Assembly (NCBI GenBank): GCA_035591015.1
Contig: JAXIUW010043340.1
Location: 1-14,801 of the forward strand
DNA: 14,801 nt
Direction of reading: 5' to 3'
Source: Cephalothrix simula
Lineage: Eukaryota > Nemertea > Palaeonemertea > Archinemertea > Cephalotrichidae
Shown: positions 11,501-14,801 of the stretch, piece by piece
Layout of the letters: the number at the start of each line of letters is the position of its first letter
How positions within the stretch are numbered: position 1 is the stretch's first letter
Notes under the pieces: generated by a model
Database searches by the model: none
What the model was told of the DNA's origin: nothing
Seen by the model: only the letters and a program-made list of their open reading frames with translations
Position numbers and translations under genes: made by a program

Positions 11501-13359
11501 AATGTAGACTTATCTAATACGGCGAATAAAACATCCCGTTCGGTTAAGTCATACTGCAAAGCAGCACCCGGAATCGTACACCCATATTCAACAGCCAGAA
11601 CAGCCCTTACAATTGGATCACTAATCCAGGAGATATGTAAAGTTTTTGAATTCACCATCGCATTACTATGAACCAGGTCATAAATATGACATAATTCTTT
11701 TGCGCTGTCTTTGTGTAAACCTTTTTTATTAAGAACGCTAACCGTTTTCATAGTTCTACTCAGGCTAAGTTTGTCTAATCTTAAAGCATGTAATTTTGAC
11801 TGCATTTTTACGTCTAAATAATTGAACAGTCTGTCCTCGGGTATCTGCTGAGATATCGAGGCTTCGCTTTTTAATTTTAAATGTTTATTTAGCTCTGTGA
11901 TCGGCACATTAAATTTTTGTGAAGTTTTAAAAATGGATTCTCCGTTATTGATGGCTGAAACAGCCATTTCTAGATTCATGTCAGACCAACCTTTGGTTGT
12001 GCTAAACCAAACGTCCTTGTTTTTTCTAGCACGAATTTCTTTAGATTCTTTTATCGGAAAAAGCTCGGTTAAAATCAGTTCGTGAACATTATATTTTCTA
12101 GCTACACTGCAATGAGATATTTTCCCGATGTCCCCAGATAATTCCTTTAATGCACATTTAATTGTCTCCTGATCAAAATTCAATTCATCTTGATTATCTA
12201 TATCCTCAAAATTATCATCAGAAGCAGCCAAAAAATCAGGTGACAAATCCCTCGTTTCTGATTGGTCGTCAACATTTGTGACGTCATCGGGAACGTCCAC
12301 ATCCTTATCTGACCCATACTGTTCACACGGGATGAATACATCGACATTTTGCTGTGATTGGCTAGCTCTTATGACGTCACTGACATCACATGGTATTAAT
12401 TTTATTATTTCCGGATTGGATACTTTCAAATTTACTATTCCAGAAACTTGCAAGCGTTTCGATTGGTCGACTTGATCATCTATGACGTCAGTAAATACGT
12501 TTGATTTGTCGACTTGATGATCTACAACATCTTCAGATACATCTGATTGGTCGACTTGATCATCTATGACGATATCAGATACATTTGATTGGTCAACTTG
12601 ATCATCTATGACGCCATCAGATACGTCTGATTGGTCGACTTGATTATCTATGACGTCATGAAATGCGTTTGATTGGTCGACTGGATGATTTATGACGTCA
12701 TCAGATACATTCATATTAAAAGATTCATCCATTCCATACTCAGAATAATCACTATAGTCAAAATCATCAGATAAATCCGGATCATATTCAAATTCCTTCA
12801 TAATCGGTTCGATATTGTCTTTTTCATTATCAATAGAACCGTCATGTGACGTCATAAGTGGTTTTATGCGCTTCCTTAAGCTGACACACCATTCATCACT
12901 AGGAAAGCCAGTTTCAAACGGATTAGCAAAGCCAAATTGTCTCATCACTCGAATTGTTTCTTCACTAATAAGTTTCGTAACGTCACTGTCGTCATCCGTC
13001 ATTTTCGTTACATTCTCAATAATATTTCTTTCGATATGTGAAGGCAAAACTGGACTAACGATACTCGAAGCTAATGTCTTAGCCGTTTCTTTAGACCTTA
13101 ACATAGCTAATTGTGATGAAGCAGATTTTAAAAGTTGCTCTGCATCTAAAGCAATGTCCACACTCTCATCATCCGATGATTTTGGATTATCCAGATTAGC
13201 CTTATCAAGTGATAGCTTAATAACCTTCGGTAATCCACCACCTTCAACATGGGCTGCACTAGCTGTTGTAACACTACTGTCGGATATGTATAGATCTTCT
13301 GAATGGAGGTCACTTTCGTCACTATCGGAAGATGAAGATGTCGCCATGGATACGCCATC
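2581..13359 (-). CDS. NSD: Giant exon: multi-HTH (Psq-like) array joined in frame to an NSD-like methyltransferase
   Basis: One uninterrupted exon of 10,779 nt encodes 3,593 residues. The acceptor is GTTTTTGTTTTAG (AG at 13361-13360) and the donor GGG|GTGAGA, both phase 0. Residues are numbered here from the Met codon at 13347. Order: acidic N-terminus with a 14-residue repeat (about 213-296); HTH motifs 1-5 (about 390-705); an acidic/KKSD region (about 780-970); glutamine/acidic and TPVTSS repeats (about 1070-1225); HTH motifs 6-18 (about 1273-2610); four RSKS basic repeats (2655-2820); HTH motifs 19-25 (about 3050-3576). The HTHs resemble Pipsqueak/CENP-B DNA-binding motifs (A-V-x2-G-x-S-I-Y-x-A-A-x-x-Y-x-I-P-x2-x-L). 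I infer a nuclear, chromatin-bound protein. The Met at 13347 need not be the start: the exon also has an out-of-frame ATG at 13358, and an upstream exon joins in phase. It could instead be a separate gene ending at the stop at 2479, but phase and PHD context favour one gene. Confidence 0.9.
2620..4200 (-). other. C-terminal cluster of seven HTH-like motifs (motifs 19-25)
   Basis: Seven HTH-like motifs are recognisable by eye, N- to C-terminal, near 4200-4098 (CDMTKAVIAVQKGMSAYRAA), 3690-3555 (ARAIEKTC...WELEIERGL), 3505-3391 (DVLKRALGEV...SLFKILLDVV), 3225-3118 (LNKAARMVQVGKKNKVDVAK), 3075-2976 (ELESVVRGVESGLTVKQVAN), 2860-2755 (TVAEAAAAVRAGTHSKFSAA) and 2722-2620 (IFEKVIEAVVKGLSYAECDA). The second and third form an A-B pair like those in the central cluster. 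Motifs 22 and 24 share the ending VPYLxxCxxLNP, so they form a separate subtype. Boundaries are approximate. The fold is inferred from pattern, not from a profile search. Confidence 0.72.
3260..3330 (-). repeat. Short proline/serine repeat, S-E-P-T-x-G-P
   Basis: Within the giant exon the peptide STSRPSEPTRGPSEPTPGPS repeats a PSEPT-x-GP unit. On the DNA this appears as repeated AGAAGG-C motifs. It is a flexible linker between HTH motifs 21 and 22. Confidence 0.6.
4890..5385 (-). repeat. Four tandem basic RSKS/KKRxRRSS protein repeats
   Basis: Four tandem units of about 43 residues (about 130 bp) lie in the giant exon between HTH motifs 18 and 19. The consensus is LQRSKSxxAxKKRxRRSS, then xKGxAPKVxxAxI and a short acidic end DSAAED. 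Copies 1-3 are close to each other; copy 4 (starting GNLKGSKS, about 5008) has lost the APKV part. K-K-R-x-R-R-S-S is an AKT/PKA-like basophilic kinase motif and is also nuclear-localisation- and DNA-backbone-binding-like; those roles are inference. The close copies suggest recent unequal duplication. Confidence 0.85.
6270..9530 (-). other. Central HTH array: motifs 6-17 with five A-B composite repeats
   Basis: Twelve HTH-like motifs occur here, with motif 18 following at 5628-5520. The composite unit has an A motif ending in Y-L/V-x-W-E-x-x-I (for example YLEWEVNIKNGL, YLRWEMKIAL, YVRWEIEIAG) and, about 53-62 residues later, a B motif with G-x-S-V-Y-R/K-x-x-x-K-N-x-x...L-Y-x-I-L-L-D-V. Approximate starts of the pairs on the minus strand are 8640/8480, 8063/7878, 7613/7436, 7186/7009 and 6573/6393. 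The sixth pair is in the C-terminal cluster (3690/3505). Two single motifs precede them (about 9530 and 8977). Tryptophan-glutamate is lost in the first two A copies. Paired HTHs are expected to give extended, cooperative DNA contact; this is inferred. Confidence 0.75.
9685..9805 (-). repeat. TPVTSS protein repeat carrying three TGACGTCA octamers
   Basis: The peptide contains ATPMTSS, GTPLTST, ETPVTSS and ETPVTSS units. Three of these encode the palindrome TGACGTCA (9781-9788, 9748-9755, 9715-9722) in the reading frame T-S. This is a low-complexity threonine/serine linker in the giant exon. Confidence 0.7.
9964..10133 (-). repeat. 24-bp tandem repeat encoding G-x-G-Q-x-x-D-P/S
   Basis: On the plus strand the unit TTTTGACCTTCACCTGAATC recurs about every 24 bases, clearest over four copies at about 9972-10070. 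The protein reads FDPGEGQQADPGEVQKADSG, preceded by more degenerate GQGHKIDKGQGQIEDLGQ units. It is a hydrophilic, acidic linker. Confidence 0.75.
10465..10640 (-). repeat. Charged KKSD repeat tract
   Basis: The giant exon encodes repeated K-K-K-S-D-x-E units (KKKSDDE, KMSDKE, KKKSDYE, KKKSDNE) followed by SDEDESSSSEDEASSGEE. The mixed-charge region is probably disordered and is rich in casein-kinase-II-like sites. It separates the N-terminal HTH cluster from the rest of the protein. Confidence 0.75.
11234..12172 (-). other. N-terminal cluster of five HTH-like motifs (motifs 1-5)
   Basis: HTH-like motifs appear at about 12172-12060 (ETIKCALKELSGDIGKISHC, then SVARKYNVHELILTELF), 11980-11880 (NLEMAVSAINNGESIFKTSQ, then KFNVPITELNKHL), 11620-11522 (PIVRAVLAVEYGCTIPGAAL), 11475-11368 (DMNKAINDVKNGMGIISASV) and 11344-11234 (DLRAAISDLHNGGEYGQVSK, then KYGIPESGLKSLM). 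They lack the WE signature of the A motif and are more Psq-like, with K-Y/F-G/N-I/V-P before helix 3. Edges are approximate. Confidence 0.7.
12461..12712 (-). repeat. 42-bp coding minisatellite, six copies (14-residue VIDDQVDQS repeat)
   Basis: Six consecutive 42-bp units start at 12461, 12503, 12545, 12587, 12629 and 12671 on the plus strand. Each begins GATTGGTCGACTTGATCATC or a close variant and ends about ATGACGTCATCAGATACGTT. The protein unit is V-I-D-D-Q-V-D-Q-S-N-V-S-D-x. The reading frame is kept in every copy. Three copies retain TGACGTCA and five keep GTCGAC. It lies in the acidic N-terminal region, before the first HTH motif. Copy number is likely to vary between individuals. Confidence 0.95.
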
Positions 13360-13729
13360 CTAAAACAAAAACAAAACATTGTTATTAGCTCCCAAAATAA
13401 ACACAAACTTAATTAAACAGTCAAAAATTATATAAATTAATTATTTATGACCAATTTCACTAATTAATATTTATAAGGATGTATCTTTAAGCATTATGTA
13501 ATTATTCAAAAATTTAAGAAAAGTTACTTCAAGACCTTGCAATTTTTTCAAAGAGTTCTAGCATTTCTAGAGCTCGTTAATCGATTAATTTTAAAAATAG
13601 TAATAAGGGGTACTAAACTTAACCTCATTAATTCTAGACTATTTTATTTCTAAATAATTTTTTACACCTTTTAAATTAACGGTTTCGTAGATAAACACGT
13701 GATCGACATTAAAAATATTATTTGTAAAT

Positions 13730-13750
13730 TTCTAGGAATATTTCCTAGAA
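13730..13750. promoter_or_regulatory. Perfect palindrome of two TTCNNNGAA (STAT-like) sites
   Basis: TTCTAGGAA-TAT-TTCCTAGAA is a perfect inverted repeat of 9-bp arms around 3 bases. Each arm fits the STAT consensus TTCNNNGAA. It lies 370 nt upstream of the giant exon in intron A. Function is unproven and it may be coincidental in AT-rich DNA. Confidence 0.35.
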
Positions 13751-13806
13751 CAACTATTTTTTGCCTAACACTGTTTTATTATTTTGTGCCCATTATACCG
13801 TGACTA

Positions 13807-14054
13807 GGTTGGGTAAAGTCGATCACAAGGGGGCTTATTCTTATAAATATTCTAATAAAAAATGTTATATATCTAAATATATTAGTATATCAGCAAAAAC
13901 CATAATCATACTTACGTTTTTAAAAATAAGCCGCTCCTAATACATGTATATCCTTTGCTAGGGTCGTAACTTGGAATTGGTGTCCAAAATTTGGGTAAAA
14001 GTTTAACAAAATTTAGACTAAAATAAAGAAAATGGCGTTCGACTTTACCCAACC
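13807..14054. repeat. Inverted repeat pair, possible 248-bp MITE
   Basis: GGTTGGGTAAAGTCGA (13807-13822) recurs as its exact reverse complement at 14039-14054. The pair encloses 216 bp. This is the layout of a small non-autonomous DNA transposon, but I could not find a matching target-site duplication just outside. The arms diverge right after the 16 bases. The minus-strand splice donor at 13915 lies inside it. Confidence 0.5.
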
Positions 14055-14137
14055 GTTTAATAAAAAAAATCAAATCAATTTTGAAACTGAAATAAACATT
14101 TTCATTAGAGAATTGAAACAATTACATAGAACAAGAT

Positions 14138-14156
14138 GACCTATCTGTTCTCTAAA
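14138..14156 (-). repeat. Right copy of the 19-bp inverted repeat flanking the giant exon
   Basis: GACCTATCTGTTCTCTAAA is the exact reverse complement of 2478-2496. It lies in intron A. The two copies enclose 11.7 kb that contains the giant exon as its only established exon. Confidence 0.7.
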
Positions 14157-14398
14157 TTAATATAAAAATAAAATGTACACAAAACTAAACAGAAACATAT
14201 ACATGAAGAGAGGGAGGGGGAGTGTTTGACGTTTAAGAAATTACAATAAACTTCTCGATAATTAATTTTTTAAAAACGCAACATGACGTCATAACGGCAT
14301 TTTATGACGCCATAAGCGCTTAGTTCGTCATGAAGCTACATATACATTGTATTCTATTTCAAGAAATAATAATAAATAAATGGAAACAAGGCGAGACA

Positions 14399-14461
14399 CC
14401 CCAAGCGGTTATTAAGGAAACTAAAATATGATAGTGTCAATCAATTTGTGACCGCTTGGGG
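14399..14461. repeat. Foldback with 11-bp arms and 41-nt loop
   Basis: CCCCAAGCGGT (14399-14409) pairs exactly with ACCGCTTGGGG (14451-14461). GC-rich sequence continues to about 14500, unlike the AT-rich surroundings. This suggests an inserted repeat or a structured element in intron A. No tRNA or known snRNA features were seen. Confidence 0.4.
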
Positions 14462-14566
14462 CGCCACACGGCTCAAATGCAGGAAGACCCCTCTCCATAA
14501 CGTACACACAACGAAAATGAATAATTCTCAAAACCCTCCACCGAAACATTCAGGCATTAAACTTAC

Positions 14567-14668
14567 TGCAGCACTTATTCCTCTGCCTATTTTCTTTGTT
14601 TTGGATACAGGTGTTTTGGGCGTTTTCCTATTTGCAGGTGTTAGCACATCTTTTTTCGCTGGTTTTTC
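14567..14668 (-). CDS. NSD: Upstream coding exon of the NSD-like gene, lysine/threonine-rich
   Basis: A 102-nt minus-strand exon lies between acceptor CTAATTTGTAG (AG at 14670-14669) and donor GCA|GTAAGT (14566). Only one frame is open, giving EKPAKKDVLTPANRKTPKTP then VSKTKKIGRGISAA, and that frame is blocked by the TAG of the acceptor. It ends in phase 0, as the giant exon requires, so the protein would continue ...GISAA-DGVSMATSSSSDSDES. The peptide is basic with repeated T-P dipeptides (possible proline-directed kinase sites) and looks disordered. No family was recognised. The main doubt is whether it belongs to this gene or only to one isoform; the start codon must lie beyond the window. 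Confidence 0.75.
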
Positions 14669-14801
14669 CTACAAATTAGAATTAAAATATTAAAGCCAGG
14701 AACAATCCTAACGGGCTACATTAGCCCTCTAAGGCCCGGTGTTCCACCTGGGGAACAGATCTTTCAGACCCCCTCGTAAGCGGCTGTATGCTTTTAGTTA
14801 T
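14669..14801 (-). other. NSD: Upstream intron (partial) with GC-rich foldback block
   Basis: This is the intron before exon 14668-14567, cut by the window end. Positions 14710-14790 are GC-rich and contain two foldbacks: GGGCT-ACATT-AGCCC (14713-14727) and TGTTCC-ACCTGG-GGAACA (14740-14757). No coding frame or known RNA was recognised. It is probably part of a dispersed repeat. Confidence 0.4.

Larger units (their letters stand above)
13360..14566 (-). other. NSD: Intron A, upstream of the giant exon
   Basis: This 1,207-nt intron has donor GCA|GTAAGTTT (14566) and acceptor TTTGTTTTAG (ending 13360). It joins exon 14668-14567 to the giant exon in phase 0. Its contents are a double TTCNNNGAA palindrome (13730-13750), a 16-bp inverted repeat pair (13807-13822 and 14039-14054), an orphan strong donor AAC|GTAAGTATG (13915, minus strand), the right copy of the 19-bp inverted repeat, a purine-rich run (14205-14222), a TGACGTCA octamer (14284-14291) and a foldback at 14399-14461. 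It may also hold an internal promoter or alternative first exon, which is not shown. Confidence 0.75.

Noticed and set aside
12461-12712. Regularly spaced repeats suggestive of a CRISPR array
   Set aside because: The units are directly contiguous 42-mers with no unique spacers, and they encode an in-frame protein repeat in a eukaryotic gene.
2478-14156. Firm call of an 11.7-kb transposon from the 19-bp inverted repeats
   Set aside because: No target-site duplication, no transposase domain, and the internal exon splices in frame with NSD exons. Kept only as a finding.
14351-14366. Partial resemblance to the Ciona spliced-leader sequence
   Set aside because: Only the first nine bases (ATTCTATTT) agree with the remembered leader. 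No donor or leader-gene structure follows.
14448-14693. Plus-strand 81-residue open frame
   Set aside because: It overlaps the antisense of the well-supported minus-strand exon 14567-14668 and the foldback block. No splice, codon or protein-family support was seen.

Overview
This window looks like nuclear DNA of an invertebrate metazoan. Coding exons on the minus strand are bounded by GT/AG splice sites, non-coding DNA is AT-rich, and the splice-defined introns are short to moderate (94 to about 1,200 nt). The species cannot be named. A compact, possibly marine genome such as a tunicate would fit, but that is inference.

Nearly all coding content belongs to one gene on the minus strand, partial at both ends. 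Reading 5' to 3', the exons are 14668-14567 (34 lysine-rich residues), 13359-2581 (a 10,779-nt exon encoding 3,593 residues), 1851-1729 (41 residues, very basic), 1634-1553 (acidic/serine linker), 1278-1126 (PHD finger 1) and 1025-819 (PHD finger 2 and the start of PHD finger 3). The phases agree at every junction (0, 0, 0, 1, 1, then phase 1 leaving the window), giving one open frame of about 3,815 residues. The PHD exons carry the signature of the NSD family of H3K36 methyltransferases. The rest of PHD3 and the PWWP and AWS-SET region should lie beyond coordinate 1; the N-terminus lies beyond 14801.

The giant exon is the striking part. By eye it contains about 25 helix-turn-helix motifs resembling the Pipsqueak/CENP-B class, twelve of them arranged as six two-motif (A-B) composite repeats. 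Between the clusters are acidic/serine tracts, basic tracts, a six-copy 42-bp minisatellite (14-residue repeat), four copies of a 43-residue basic RSKS repeat, and shorter repeats. If the splicing is right, the product is a giant chromatin protein joining a DNA-binding-like array to an NSD methyltransferase. I know of no described NSD protein with this architecture.

The giant exon is phase-symmetric (0-0), so it could be gained or skipped without breaking the frame. The two introns around it each hold one copy of a perfect 19-bp inverted repeat (2478-2496 and 14138-14156). The palindrome TGACGTCA occurs 12 times, 11 of them inside the giant exon, far above chance.

Non-coding regions: 1-818 is the downstream intron, with a GC-rich repeat-like block at the edge and a 68-bp palindromic mini-transposon with 9-bp target duplications (540-625). 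Positions 1852-2580 are an intron with a possible alternative terminal exon. Positions 13360-14566 are an intron with a 16-bp inverted repeat pair, a double TTCNNNGAA palindrome, an orphan splice donor and a hairpin. Positions 14669-14801 are an upstream intron with a GC-rich foldback block.
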